A stretch of DNA of 64,000 nucleotides from Cellvibrionaceae bacterium (GCA_021151825.1 JAGKWQ010000005.1:372001-436000); one strand, 5' to 3'; numbered from the stretch's first letter, positions 51,543 through 61,056 are shown. Translations and numbers: made by a program. The notes: generated by a model from the letters alone, not told the origin.

Positions 51543-52217
51543 TTATAAGAGACCGCGCTCAGCAAAGGAGATCACCTCGGTATCGCCCACGACCATATGG
51601 TCCAATACGCGCACATCGATCAATTCCAATGCCGCCTGTAATCGTTGGGTGATGCGCTGGTCAGCCTGGCTCGGCTCGGCCACACCACTAGGATGGTTGT
51701 GGGCGAGAATGACCGCCGCCGAATTATGAACCATCGCCTTACGTACCACTTCGCGCGGATAAACCGAAGCGCCATCAATGGTGCCGAAAAACAATTCTTC
51801 GTAAGTAATCAGCCGGTTTTGGTTATCGAGAAACAGTACCGCAAACACTTCATGCGGTTGATGGCGCAACTGGGCGCTCAGGTATTGGCGAACAAGATCA
51901 GGGCTGGTTAGCAAATCACCCGATTTCATCGTGGCCGAGAGGTGACGTCGCCCCATTTCCAGTACCGCTTGTAATTGCGCGTACTTGGCATTACCTAAAC
52001 CCAGGCCCCGACAAAACTCCGATTGCGATGCTTCCAGCAGCGGGCGTAACCCACCATATTCCTGCAATAAATCGCGCGCCAGGTCTACGGCGGATTTACC
52101 GGCCACACCGATACGCAGGAAAATTGCCAGAAGTTCAGCATCAGAAAGAGCACGGGGGCCAAGGATAAGCAACTTCTCGCGCGGACGTTCAGCAATAGGC
52201 CAATCGGCAATAGACAT
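51543..52217 (-). CDS. radC: RadC family JAB/MPN metalloprotease-like protein
   Basis: A 224-residue protein from the ATG at 52217 with AAGGAG upstream. An N-terminal helix-hairpin-helix region (about 1-95) precedes the JAMM domain (about 100-224), with the metal motif HNHPSGVAEPSQAD. Despite the name, a role in DNA repair is not well supported for E. coli RadC. It is divergent from coaBC, as commonly seen. Confidence 0.94.
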   Translation of the reverse strand: MSIADWPIAERPREKLLILGPRALSDAELLAIFLRIGVAGKSAVDLARDLLQEYGGLRPLLEASQSEFCRGLGLGNAKYAQLQAVLEMGRRHLSATMKSGDLLTSPDLVRQYLSAQLRHQPHEVFAVLFLDNQNRLITYEELFFGTIDGASVYPREVVRKAMVHNSAAVILAHNHPSGVAEPSQADQRITQRLQAALELIDVRVLDHMVVGDTEVISFAERGLL

Positions 52218-52453
52218 AAAAACTCCTTTTATTGACACCTGAAAACAGGTTATTTCCTATAGATATGTTATGCCGGGTAATGTCGGCAGATGCGAAAACG
52301 CTGGCAAGAATGGTATCTTAGCGACCTTTCGTCAAGCCCTTACCCAGGGCTGGTGCCACGCCCTGCGGGGCCGGTGCCGTTAGTGGCCAATTACGCACTT
52401 TAGCGCTAAGGTTGTTCACTAGCTGTCCACTTTCCCCGGGGCTGCCTTCATCC

Positions 52454-53659
52454 ATGAGTTCACTTGCCAACAAACAGATTTTGCTCGGCGTCACTGGCGG
52501 TATTGCCGCCTATAAAAGTGCCGACCTTGTGCGCCGCCTGCAAGATGCAGGCGCCAGTGTCCAGGTAGTAATGACCCCAGCCGCCCAGGAATTCATTACC
52601 CCGTTAACGATGCAAGCGCTGTCCGGTTACCCGGTTCATACCCAATTACTCGACCCGGAAGCCGAAGCCGGTATGGGTCATATCCAATTGGCACGCTGGG
52701 CTGATTTGGTGTTGATCGCACCCGCTACTGCCGATTTTATGGCCCGTCTCAGCCAGGGTATGGGCAACGATTTATTGACCAGTATCTGCCTCGCCACTGC
52801 CGCCCCCATCGCCCTTGTACCGGCGATGAATCAGGGCATGTGGCGCAATGCCGCAACCCAGGCCAATCTCGATATCCTTATTGATCGCAAAATCCATATT
52901 TTTGGCCCAGCCGATGGCGGCCAGGCCTGCGGTGATATAGGCCCGGGGCGGATGCTCGAACCTTTGCAAATTATTGCCCTGACGTCACAACTATTTACCA
53001 CCGGCAGCCTCGCCGGAAAAAAAGTCGTGATTACGGCAGGCCCAACCCGCGAAGCCATTGATCCGGTGCGCTATATCAGCAATTACAGTTCGGGGAAAAT
53101 GGGTTATGCGCTGGTGCAAGCCGCTATTGAAGCCGGTGCACAAACGGTATTGATCAGCGGTCCCACGCAGCTGGCAAAGCCGGCGCGCGCCAAATGCATT
53201 GACGTCACCACAGCCGAAGAAATGTATGCAGCCAGTTTGCAGGAAGCGCAAGATTGCGATTTGTTTATCGCCGCCGCTGCGGTTGCCGATTATCGCCCCA
53301 CCGAACTAGCACCACAAAAATTAAAAAAGGGAGATAGTGAAAGCATCACTCTTACACTGATAAAAAATCCCGACATAGTTGCCAGTGTCGCAGCACTTGA
53401 ACGCAAACCATTCACCGTGGGGTTCGCGGCAGAATCCGAACAGCTAATCAATTACGCGCGCGCAAAACTGGAACGCAAAAACCTGGATCTGGTCATTGCC
53501 AATAATATTGCTGAAAACCATATTGGTTTTAATAGTGATGACAATGCCGTTACTGTGATCGATAAAAACTCTACTGTAGAAATCAGCCAACGCAGCAAAC
53601 AACAACTAGCGCGCGAACTCATTGCCTGTTTTGCACAAAAACTGGCATCACAACTATAA
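52454..53659 (+). CDS. coaBC: Bifunctional phosphopantothenoylcysteine decarboxylase / phosphopantothenate-cysteine ligase CoaBC (Dfp)
   Basis: A 401-residue enzyme from the ATG at 52454 (MSSLANKQILLGVTGGIAAY); an upstream start would add 14 unconserved residues. The N-terminal flavin domain CoaC (about 1-185) contains the PAMNQGMW substrate motif. The C-terminal CoaB ligase (about 190-401) contains ITAGPTREAIDPVRYISN and the GFAAE segment. Together they convert phosphopantothenate to phosphopantetheine in CoA synthesis. In Pseudomonas dut lies between this gene and algC; here it is absent. Confidence 0.96.
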   Translation: MSSLANKQILLGVTGGIAAYKSADLVRRLQDAGASVQVVMTPAAQEFITPLTMQALSGYPVHTQLLDPEAEAGMGHIQLARWADLVLIAPATADFMARLSQGMGNDLLTSICLATAAPIALVPAMNQGMWRNAATQANLDILIDRKIHIFGPADGGQACGDIGPGRMLEPLQIIALTSQLFTTGSLAGKKVVITAGPTREAIDPVRYISNYSSGKMGYALVQAAIEAGAQTVLISGPTQLAKPARAKCIDVTTAEEMYAASLQEAQDCDLFIAAAAVADYRPTELAPQKLKKGDSESITLTLIKNPDIVASVAALERKPFTVGFAAESEQLINYARAKLERKNLDLVIANNIAENHIGFNSDDNAVTVIDKNSTVEISQRSKQQLARELIACFAQKLASQL

Positions 53660-53692
53660 GCAAGCCACAGATGATAATGGGAAGGTAAACGA

Positions 53693-56200
53693 GTGAACCC
53701 CAAAGATCCGCTCACCGCAAAACCGGAAGCTGGCGCACACCTTTCACGTAGTGCCCAACGCGCACTGGAAGCCGCCAAGCGCAAGGCTGCCATGCAGCAA
53801 AAGCTACTGCTAATTTTTTTAGCAATAGCGGTCGTACTTAATGGCATTATCGCTTATGTACTTTATCAACAATTGGTGGTCGCCCAGGAGCAGGAAAACC
53901 TGACATCCTTGACACAAAAAAGAGTTGAGGAACGCCAACAGGTTATTGAAAAATATTTTTCGACGCAGGAAAAACTGGTTAACCAAATTGCAGCAGAACC
54001 GGAATTTTTAACCGCACTTGACCCATTAACAACAACAGCAGAAGCACGCCAGCTTATTGAACAAACCTGGCAAACAAAAATCCATACTGCATTAAAAGTT
54101 CGCCTTATCCCTTTAGGTACCGCGCAACTAGAACGCGAAGCAGAATTCCCATTACGTTTTGCAGAACTGGACTTAATACAGCGCGCTGAAAAACGCCAAC
54201 CTACACCACCAGAAATAGCGACCATCGGTGAGCGCCATTTCTTATACTGGATTCGCCCTATTGCTCGCGATCAACAAACCGAGCCACTAGGCACACTCAT
54301 GCTTACATTGGACCCCGAAGAATTATTTAAAATATTCGCGACCACTGATAGCAGTTCAGGTGAATATATATTGCTACAGCAATTTAGCGGTAGCCCGGCA
54401 CAAACACTGAAAAAAATTGGTGCAGGTTCAGCAGGCGGCAGCAAACAAGCTAATGTTGCCGGTAGTTATTTACAAATAAAATTCACGCCTTCTGAAGAAT
54501 TAGTAAATATGGCAGAAGAATTACCCACATTGTGGATTTTAATTGTGAGCCTCATCGCCGCCGCTAGCCTCGCATTAACCTGGTTCCTGAGCAAAATACT
54601 GGTGCGCAAAGAATTAGGCAGTGCAGAAATAGCTCCCTCATTACCAGAAATTGCAAAAGCCAGTAAACAAGCAATAGCAGATGAAAATGCGTTGGCCAAT
54701 CCGCTTTTCCAGAAGCAGGATATCCTCGATATCGCCGTCATCGACGAAGACGAAAATATTCTTGGCCTTGATCAGGCTTCAGGGAAAAAATCAGCAAAAA
54801 CACCCCAACGTAAAATCAATGAAGCAGATGTGCCTGCCGAAATTTTTCGCTCCTACGATATTCGCGGTTTGGTTGATAGCCAAATTACGCCCGAGCTCGC
54901 CCAACTCATTGGCCAGGCGGTAGGCAGCGAAGCGATTGACCAGGGCGAGCGTTATATTGTTGTCGCGCGCGATGGCCGCACGCATAGCGAAGCATTAACA
55001 CTGGCATTGATCAGAGGAATTCTTCGTACCGGCTGTAACGTCATTAATATTGGTGTGGTGCCAACGCCATTAATGTATTTTTCCACTTTTCATTTTGATG
55101 ACACTAATAGCGGGGTTATGGTGACAGCCAGCCACAACCCAAAAGAATATAATGGCTTTAAGGTTGTTATGAATAATCGCGCCCTCGCGGACGCAGCCGT
55201 GACCGATTTGCGTTCGCGCATTATTACCCAACGTTTTCATCAGGGGTTGGGCGAAGAAATTCCCCGCACAATTATTCCAGATTATATTGACCGTATTTTT
55301 TCCGATGTCGCCCTCGCGGGTAATGTGACATTAGTAGTAGATGCTGGTAATGCAGTACCCGGGGTAGTTGCGCCACAATTATTTGAAGAACTCGGTTGCG
55401 ATGTTATTCCGTTGTTCTGTGATCTCGACGGTGAGTTCCCCAATCACGACCCCGACCCCACGCATGAAAAAAATCTCGCCGCATTGATCGCCAAAGTGCA
55501 GGAAACCAATGCCGACATAGGCGTAGCATTTGATGGAGATGGTGATCGATTGGTCGTCGTCACGCCCAAAGGCGATATTATTTGGCCAGATCGTTTATTA
55601 ATGTTGTTCGCAAAAGATGTGCTCGCTCGTCACCCTGGTGCCGACGTATTATTTGATGTGAAATGTTCACGCCAACTGAATCAAATCATTAGCAGTTACG
55701 GCGGCCGCCCCATCATGTGGAAAACCGGTCACTCTCCCATGAAAGCAAAAATGGAAGAAACCCAGGCATTAATTGGTGGTGAGTATTCCGGTCATATTTT
55801 TATCAAGGATCGCTGGTATGGTTTTGATGACGGCATTTATGCGATGGCACGGCTGCTCGAAATCATTACGCTGCGCGATCAAAAAATTGATGATATTTTT
55901 GCCGCATTTCCGCAACTTTATTCAACACCGGAATTAAAAGTTGCCGTTGCGGAACAAAACAAATTCGGTTTAATCAGCAAGATTGCCGAGGGTGGTGATT
56001 TTGCCAATGGCACTATCACAACCATTGATGGTTTACGCGTGGACTACACCAAAGGCTGGGGCTTGGTACGCGCTTCCAATACCTCACCTGCACTCACATT
56101 GCGCTTTGAGGCTGAATCGCCTGATGCGCTGGAAAAAATCCAGCAAATTTTTAAACGCGAATTGTTAAAAGCAGATAGTGCGCTGACGATTCCCTTCTAA
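53693..56200 (+). CDS. algC: Membrane-anchored phosphomannomutase/phosphoglucomutase (AlgC type)
   Basis: An 835-residue protein with a GTG start (GGGAAGG seven bases upstream). An N-terminal membrane module has TM helices at about 38-58 and 283-303, with a sensor-like periplasmic domain of about 220 residues between them. The C-terminal mutase (about 378-835) has the phosphoserine loop TASHNP near 476, metal loop DGDGDR near 616 and sugar loop GEYSGH near 697. It interconverts the 1- and 6-phosphates of mannose/glucose for polysaccharide and LPS synthesis. Long AlgC forms with this extension occur in Pseudomonas. It is followed by argB after 27 bases. Confidence 0.92.
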   Translation: MNPKDPLTAKPEAGAHLSRSAQRALEAAKRKAAMQQKLLLIFLAIAVVLNGIIAYVLYQQLVVAQEQENLTSLTQKRVEERQQVIEKYFSTQEKLVNQIAAEPEFLTALDPLTTTAEARQLIEQTWQTKIHTALKVRLIPLGTAQLEREAEFPLRFAELDLIQRAEKRQPTPPEIATIGERHFLYWIRPIARDQQTEPLGTLMLTLDPEELFKIFATTDSSSGEYILLQQFSGSPAQTLKKIGAGSAGGSKQANVAGSYLQIKFTPSEELVNMAEELPTLWILIVSLIAAASLALTWFLSKILVRKELGSAEIAPSLPEIAKASKQAIADENALANPLFQKQDILDIAVIDEDENILGLDQASGKKSAKTPQRKINEADVPAEIFRSYDIRGLVDSQITPELAQLIGQAVGSEAIDQGERYIVVARDGRTHSEALTLALIRGILRTGCNVINIGVVPTPLMYFSTFHFDDTNSGVMVTASHNPKEYNGFKVVMNNRALADAAVTDLRSRIITQRFHQGLGEEIPRTIIPDYIDRIFSDVALAGNVTLVVDAGNAVPGVVAPQLFEELGCDVIPLFCDLDGEFPNHDPDPTHEKNLAALIAKVQETNADIGVAFDGDGDRLVVVTPKGDIIWPDRLLMLFAKDVLARHPGADVLFDVKCSRQLNQIISSYGGRPIMWKTGHSPMKAKMEETQALIGGEYSGHIFIKDRWYGFDDGIYAMARLLEIITLRDQKIDDIFAAFPQLYSTPELKVAVAEQNKFGLISKIAEGGDFANGTITTIDGLRVDYTKGWGLVRASNTSPALTLRFEAESPDALEKIQQIFKRELLKADSALTIPF

Positions 56201-56227
56201 TTTTTTATTCACACAGGATTATTTGTT

Positions 56228-57136
56228 ATGTCGTTAAATCGTGAATCGGCAATGAATATTGCCAATGTACTCACTGAAGCCCTGCCTTATATCCAACGCT
56301 TCACCAACAAAACGGTCGTAGTGAAATTTGGTGGCAATGCGATGGAAGGTGAAGAGCTGCAAAACAGCTTTGCACGCGACATAGTTCTAATGAAATTAGT
56401 TGGTATGAATCCGGTTGTTGTGCACGGCGGCGGCCCGCAAATTGGCAGCCTGTTGGAAAAGCTCAATATCAAATCCGAATTTATCAATGGCATGCGTGTG
56501 ACTGACAGCGCGACTATGGATGTAGTGGAAATGGTACTGGGCGGTACTGTGAATAAACAAATCGTTAGCCTGATTAATCGTAACGGTGGCCAAGCCATTG
56601 GCTTAACCGGTAAAGATGGCCAATTAATTCGTGCAAAAAAATTAACGGTCACCCACAAAACCCCGGAAATGCTTGCTCCGGAAATTTTAGATATTGGCCA
56701 CGTGGGTGAAGTAGAAAATGTAAATACCTCGGTTATTGATATGCTGATCAACAGTGATTTTATTCCGGTAATCGCGCCGATTGGCGTAGGTGAAGATGGC
56801 GCCTCCTACAATATCAACGCTGATCTTGTCGCTGGAAAAATTGCAGAGTTTTTGCGCGCTGAAAAATTAATGCTGTTAACCAACGTTTCCGGTTTGCAAG
56901 ACAAACAAGGCAACGTACTCACTGGCTTAAGTACCGAACAGGTTGATGGTTTAATTGCTGATGGCACTATTTACGGCGGCATGCTACCCAAGATTGCTTG
57001 CGCTTTGGATGCAGTAAAAGGTGGTGTTACCAGCGCGCACATTATTGATGGCCGTGTTAATCACGCCGTGCTGCTGGAAATATTTACAGATGCCGGTGTT
57101 GGTACCTTGATTACTAACAAACCTCGCAACGTTTAA
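56228..57136 (+). CDS. argB: Acetylglutamate kinase ArgB
   Basis: A 302-residue amino-acid kinase. VVKFGGNAM near 30-38, VHGGGPQIG near 65-73 and the C-terminal GGVTSAHIIDGRVNHAVLLE in pieces are family signatures. The N-terminal helix present before FTNKTVVVKF is typical of the arginine-inhibited, hexameric form. It catalyses the second step of arginine synthesis. Confidence 0.97.
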   Translation: MSLNRESAMNIANVLTEALPYIQRFTNKTVVVKFGGNAMEGEELQNSFARDIVLMKLVGMNPVVVHGGGPQIGSLLEKLNIKSEFINGMRVTDSATMDVVEMVLGGTVNKQIVSLINRNGGQAIGLTGKDGQLIRAKKLTVTHKTPEMLAPEILDIGHVGEVENVNTSVIDMLINSDFIPVIAPIGVGEDGASYNINADLVAGKIAEFLRAEKLMLLTNVSGLQDKQGNVLTGLSTEQVDGLIADGTIYGGMLPKIACALDAVKGGVTSAHIIDGRVNHAVLLEIFTDAGVGTLITNKPRNV

Positions 57137-57145
57137 TTTGCCAAT

Positions 57146-57173
57146 CTATAGCAACTCATTCGAGTTGCTATAG
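57146..57173. repeat. Perfect inverted repeat between argB and slmA
   Basis: Arms CTATAGCAACTC (57146-57157) and GAGTTGCTATAG (57162-57173) with an ATTC loop. No T run follows, so it may be an operator, processing site or weak terminator ahead of slmA. Confidence 0.6.
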
Positions 57174-57195
57174 TAATGACACGAATGGAGGCGGC

Positions 57196-57804
57196 ATGAA
57201 AATCCAAAAAACATCGCGCAAGCAACAAATTCTGGAGTGCCTGGCGCGCATGCTGGAGGCTAGCCCGGGTGAGCGCATTACAACCTCTGCATTAGCCAGG
57301 GAAGTAGGTGTTTCCGAAGCGGCACTTTATCGCCACTTTCCCAGCAAATCCAAAATGTTTGAGGGTTTGATTGAATTTATTGAAGAAACTATTTTTTCGC
57401 GAATCACATTGATTCTGGCGGAAGAAAAAATTGCACTTAAACGCTGCGAGAAAATTTTAGCGTTGTTACTTGCGTTTGCCGAACGCAACCCCGGCCTCAC
57501 CCGCTTATTAACGGGCGATGCATTAACCGGTGAGACTGAACGTTTGCGTGTGCGTATTGCGCAGGTTTTTGATCGTGTCGAAACCCAATTAAAACAAATT
57601 CTACGTGAAGCTGAATTGCGCGAAGGCTTGCATCCGCAATTGCCAATTACTGCTGCCGCTAATTTGTTGATCGCATTGGTTAATGGACGGATTGCGGAAT
57701 TTGTGCGCTCGGAATTTCGCCGCTCGCCCACCACACATTGGCAGGAACAATGGCAATTGTTGGCGCAGGGCTTTATGGAAAGCAGTGTAACAATTGATAG
57801 TTGA
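57196..57804 (+). CDS. slmA: Nucleoid occlusion factor SlmA (TetR family)
   Basis: A 202-residue TetR-fold protein. The helix-turn-helix TTSALAREVGVSEAALYRHF near 30-50 and the SKMFEGLIEFIEETIF segment are typical of SlmA, which binds specific DNA sites and blocks FtsZ assembly over the nucleoid. GGAGGC precedes the ATG. It follows argB and is followed by a strong terminator. Confidence 0.93.
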   Translation: MKIQKTSRKQQILECLARMLEASPGERITTSALAREVGVSEAALYRHFPSKSKMFEGLIEFIEETIFSRITLILAEEKIALKRCEKILALLLAFAERNPGLTRLLTGDALTGETERLRVRIAQVFDRVETQLKQILREAELREGLHPQLPITAAANLLIALVNGRIAEFVRSEFRRSPTTHWQEQWQLLAQGFMESSVTIDS

Positions 57805-57823
57805 ACGAGCTGCTTATCCCGCG

Positions 57824-57857
57824 CACAAAAAAACCGGCAAGTGCCGGTTTTTTTGTG
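57824..57857. terminator. Bidirectional terminator after slmA
   Basis: A long stem centred on ACCGGCA / TGCCGGT with flanking A7 and T7 pairs. It ends slmA and the converging DUF4124-like gene. Confidence 0.92.
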
Positions 57858-57865
57858 CCTGATTA

Positions 57866-58486
57866 TTAAGGCGCTGGCTGTTTATTAATTTCTATAAAGC
57901 GCGCCCTGTCGCGATCAAACTTTTCTTCTACTTCCTTATGTTCTTGTTCGCGCTGCTGGATTTGCATCTGGATATCTTTTTCTTCCTGCACCAGATTATT
58001 AATATTTTTCAATAATTCATCCGGCAATTGCCGGCCACTGCGTTCAATTGTGGCGGCCTGGGTTTGGTAATCCTGCAAACGCTTGCGCGCGGAGGTGAGA
58101 TTGGTTTGCAAAATACTGATATTCCCGCGCAAACTTTCCAGGTTGCGTGCTTTCGCCGAATCTATATCAGCCACATTGCTGTAGCTGCGACGCAATTGCA
58201 AATCCTCGCGCGCCTGTTCTACACGCTGCAACTTCTCGAGGCGCAAGCGCTCTCCTTCGGCACCCTGTACAACCGGAGCAATAACCTTAATGACTTTGCC
58301 GGTGCGCGATACGATTTCATAACCACTATTAACGTATTCAGCAGGAATCTTGCTATCCAACACAGTAACGCCTTCCTTGTTCTTGTAGCGATAAATCACT
58401 TTACCCTTAGTATTTTCCTGCGCCAGTGCTATATCGCCCAGCAACAGAAAACCACAAGTGATCGCCAGATAAAACAGGTTACGCAT
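57866..58486 (-). CDS. Exported DUF4124-like coiled-coil protein
   Basis: A 206-residue exported protein with a signal peptide ending IALAQ. Residues about 28-70 (KVIYRYKNKEGVTVLDSKIPAEYV) fit DUF4124, a short beta motif. The remaining 130 residues are a long coiled coil rich in Arg, Glu and Gln. Function unknown; it may be a periplasmic scaffold. It lies 26 bases after pyrE on the same strand and is probably co-transcribed with it. Confidence 0.75.
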   Translation of the reverse strand: MRNLFYLAITCGFLLLGDIALAQENTKGKVIYRYKNKEGVTVLDSKIPAEYVNSGYEIVSRTGKVIKVIAPVVQGAEGERLRLEKLQRVEQAREDLQLRRSYSNVADIDSAKARNLESLRGNISILQTNLTSARKRLQDYQTQAATIERSGRQLPDELLKNINNLVQEEKDIQMQIQQREQEHKEVEEKFDRDRARFIEINKQPAP

Positions 58487-58512
58487 TGGAATTATTTACC
58501 TCACTTCAATAA

Positions 58513-59160
58513 TTAAAGATCGACACCATAAGTAGCACGATAGGCTTTGATTTTTTCTACCATCGCTTCCTGCCCGGATTGTTCTTCAAGATAAGCAACA
58601 ATATGGTTCAGGTTAATGATACTAATCACCGGAATACCAAAGGTCTGCTCTACCTCCTGAATAGCCGATACTTGCCCCTGGCCTTTTTCCATACGGTTTA
58701 AACCGATCAATACTGCTGCCGGCTTGGCTCCGGCATTATCAATAATGGCCATGACTTCGCGCACTGCAGTACCCGCGGTGATGACGTCGTCCACTATCAA
58801 TACTTTGCCTTGCAACGGTGCTCCCACCAGAGTTCCACCTTCACCGTGATCTTTCGCCTCTTTGCGGTTATAGCAGTAAGGCAAATCGCGCTGATAATGA
58901 TCCGCTAAAGCCACAGCAGTGGTTGCTGCCAGGGGAATGCCTTTGTAGGCCGGGCCAAACACTATATCGAACTCTACGCCAGATGCAGTGATTGCCGCCG
59001 CATAAAAACGTCCCAGATCTGCCAGGGCACTGCCCGTCTGAAAGCGTCCCGCGTTGAAAAAATAAGGACTGGTACGACCAGATTTGAGAACGAATTCACC
59101 AAAGCATAACGCTTCATGCTTAAGCGCTAGCTGAATGAAATCAAATTGGTATTTTTCCAT
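58513..59160 (-). CDS. pyrE: Orotate phosphoribosyltransferase PyrE
   Basis: A 215-residue phosphoribosyltransferase with the PRPP-binding motif VLIVDDVITAGTAVRE near 118-133 and the KSGRTSPYFFNAG segment near 26-38. It converts orotate to OMP in pyrimidine synthesis. It is divergent from crc, as in Pseudomonas. Confidence 0.97.
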   Translation of the reverse strand: MEKYQFDFIQLALKHEALCFGEFVLKSGRTSPYFFNAGRFQTGSALADLGRFYAAAITASGVEFDIVFGPAYKGIPLAATTAVALADHYQRDLPYCYNRKEAKDHGEGGTLVGAPLQGKVLIVDDVITAGTAVREVMAIIDNAGAKPAAVLIGLNRMEKGQGQVSAIQEVEQTFGIPVISIINLNHIVAYLEEQSGQEAMVEKIKAYRATYGVDL

Positions 59161-59371
59161 GCAAAGTATCCGAGTATGAACTAAGTTTTAGGTGACAGAA
59201 TAAATACAATGAGGTCCAGCCCATGAGCAGGACCCGCATTTGGGCCACAGCAGCATCCAAATGTTAAGGATGTGAAAAAAAGTAACGCCTACCATAAAAA
59301 ACCCCGTGGTGACGGTAACACAATCACACAAAGCTCGGGTATGATACACAGTCCGTAATCAAGGGGCTAAC

Positions 59372-60142
59372 ATGAGAGTTATCAGTCTTAGCGTCGATGG
59401 AATTTTTCAGGCGGCGCAACGCGGCCTATATACCTGGCTCGCAAATCAGGATGCAGATTTTATCTGTTTACAGGATCTTCGTGCATTAGAGCGGGAACTG
59501 GAAAAGCCCGAGTTCGAACTCAAAGGCTACAATGCCTATTTCTTCGATTCAGGTACCAAACACTACAACGGTGTAGCCATTTACACTCGTTTGCAACCCA
59601 AAGCGCTGATTTATGGCTTAGGCTTTGCTTCGGGCGTGGATATGGAAGGCCGTTACCTGCAAGTGGATTTTGAACAATTGAGCGTTGGCTCATTGTTGGC
59701 ACCCAGCGCTAACTCCGAGTTGGAATCCCAGGAAGTCAAAATCAAATTCTTTGATGATTTCCAGGCTCATCTGGACAAAATCACTCGCAAGCGCCGCGAA
59801 TATATTTTCTGCGGTAACTGGCAGATGGCACACACTCCCAAAGACGTGAGTAACAGTGCAACCAACCAGCATAACTCCGGCTTTTTACCGCATGAGCGGC
59901 AGTGGCTCAGCCAACTGTTTAACCAGATTGGTTATGTGGATGCCTTCCGCAAGGTGAATAAAGATGGTGATGAATACAGCTGGTGGCCAAAAGGCCTCAA
60001 AGACGATGGTGACGGTTGGCGTACCGACTTCCAGGTAGTCTCCAACAGTTTGGGCCCGAAAGTGGAATATGCCACTATCTATAAAACCCAACAGTTCTCC
60101 AGCCATATGCCGGTAATTATTGATTACGATATTGAGCTGTAA
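59372..60142 (+). CDS. crc: Catabolite repression control protein Crc
   Basis: A 256-residue protein with the EEP/exonuclease III fold but lacking the catalytic set: LQDLR replaces LQE, CGNWQMAH replaces GDxN, and SSHMPV replaces SDHxP. This is the pattern of Pseudomonas Crc, which assists Hfq in repressing catabolic mRNAs when preferred carbon sources are present. The location next to pyrE also matches. A nuclease activity is therefore unlikely. Confidence 0.93.
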   Translation: MRVISLSVDGIFQAAQRGLYTWLANQDADFICLQDLRALERELEKPEFELKGYNAYFFDSGTKHYNGVAIYTRLQPKALIYGLGFASGVDMEGRYLQVDFEQLSVGSLLAPSANSELESQEVKIKFFDDFQAHLDKITRKRREYIFCGNWQMAHTPKDVSNSATNQHNSGFLPHERQWLSQLFNQIGYVDAFRKVNKDGDEYSWWPKGLKDDGDGWRTDFQVVSNSLGPKVEYATIYKTQQFSSHMPVIIDYDIEL

Positions 60143-60157
60143 TCAAACCCGAAAGAC

Positions 60158-60187
60158 AAAAACCCGCTGTTTTCACAGCGGGTTTTT
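60158..60187. terminator. Bidirectional terminator after crc
   Basis: Stem AAAAACCCGCTGT / ACAGCGGGTTTTT with a four-base loop; T6 follows on the plus strand, and A5 on the other side serves the converging gene. Confidence 0.92.
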
Positions 60188-60215
60188 TATTGGCGTTACA
60201 TTGCCCAGCGGCAAT

Positions 60216-60635
60216 TTACTTCACCGCCAAAGCATCATAAACCACGACTTTGCTCCACAAATACTGGTGCTCATCGACAAACTTTTTGTGCAACGGGTGC
60301 ACCTGATACGCATCCTGCCCGGCGACATCATCAAATCCAAGCAACTCGGAAACGTGATAGGAATTATCCACAACATCACGTTTTTCCGTAGACGCAGGAA
60401 CTCCCACATGAATCGAACGCACGGTTTCGATAGCCGCCAGGGACTTAACGCCAGCAATCAACTTTTCGCGGTCGGCGGCTGAATCGGGGTTTTTCAGCCA
60501 GAAAAAAACATGGTGCAACAGTTTAGGCATGGCAGGATTTCCTGTAGCGGGTTTGGCAAGTGCATCTGCCGCCACCAGAGCGGCACCGGCAATAGCACTG
60601 GTGGTAAGAAAATCACGGCGGTTGGTATCGGTCAT
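60216..60635 (-). CDS. Tat-exported Dabb (stress-responsive A/B barrel) protein
   Basis: A 139-residue protein with a twin-arginine signal (TNRRDFLTTSA, then a hydrophobic stretch to about 28). The mature part, about 36-139, is a Dabb ferredoxin-like domain (LLHHVFFWLKNP, YHVSELLGFDDVAGQDAYQV, HPLHKKFVDEH). Dabb domains form small dimeric barrels; some bind haem or ligands. The function here is unknown. Tat export implies folding, and possibly cofactor insertion, in the cytoplasm. Confidence 0.83.
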   Translation of the reverse strand: MTDTNRRDFLTTSAIAGAALVAADALAKPATGNPAMPKLLHHVFFWLKNPDSAADREKLIAGVKSLAAIETVRSIHVGVPASTEKRDVVDNSYHVSELLGFDDVAGQDAYQVHPLHKKFVDEHQYLWSKVVVYDALAVK

Positions 60636-60768
60636 TGACTGGCTCCTGATGTCAAAAAATCAGATAAAACTACGTTATTAACCGCACAGGCAAATGCATT
60701 TACGTAAGATTACCCACTCTGTTAATCTCTCGCGAACCAATAAAAACACAACCAATGAGAGACAATCC

Positions 60769-61056
60769 ATGAAAGCGACAATAGTCATCACCAGCCTCAG
60801 CCTGGCAATTAGCGGTAGCGTTTTAGCACATGAGGGCCACGATCATGGCCTGAGCAAAGAAGACACTGCAAAAATGGTCAAAGAAGGCAAACTTTGCGTG
60901 GTAAATAATGAAGGCAGTTCACTCGGCGCCGTAGTGGAAAGGGATGGAAAATTATTTCGCTGTGTAAAAGCCTATGGAAAAGATCTGCAAGCACAAACCG
61001 AACTGGTGTGGATTGAGCTCAAAATACAAGATAAAGCATTGGTTACCGTACCTTGA
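60769..61056 (+). CDS. Small exported DUF1496-like protein with His-rich N-terminus
   Basis: A 95-residue protein from the ATG at 60769, which begins a signal peptide (ending SGSVLA); the frame opens 25 codons upstream. The mature protein starts HEGHDHG, a possible metal-binding motif, and has two cysteines in LCVVNNEGSSLGAVVERDGK and FRCVKAYG segments that resemble DUF1496. The cysteines probably form a periplasmic disulfide. Function unknown. Confidence 0.7.
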   Translation: MKATIVITSLSLAISGSVLAHEGHDHGLSKEDTAKMVKEGKLCVVNNEGSSLGAVVERDGKLFRCVKAYGKDLQAQTELVWIELKIQDKALVTVP

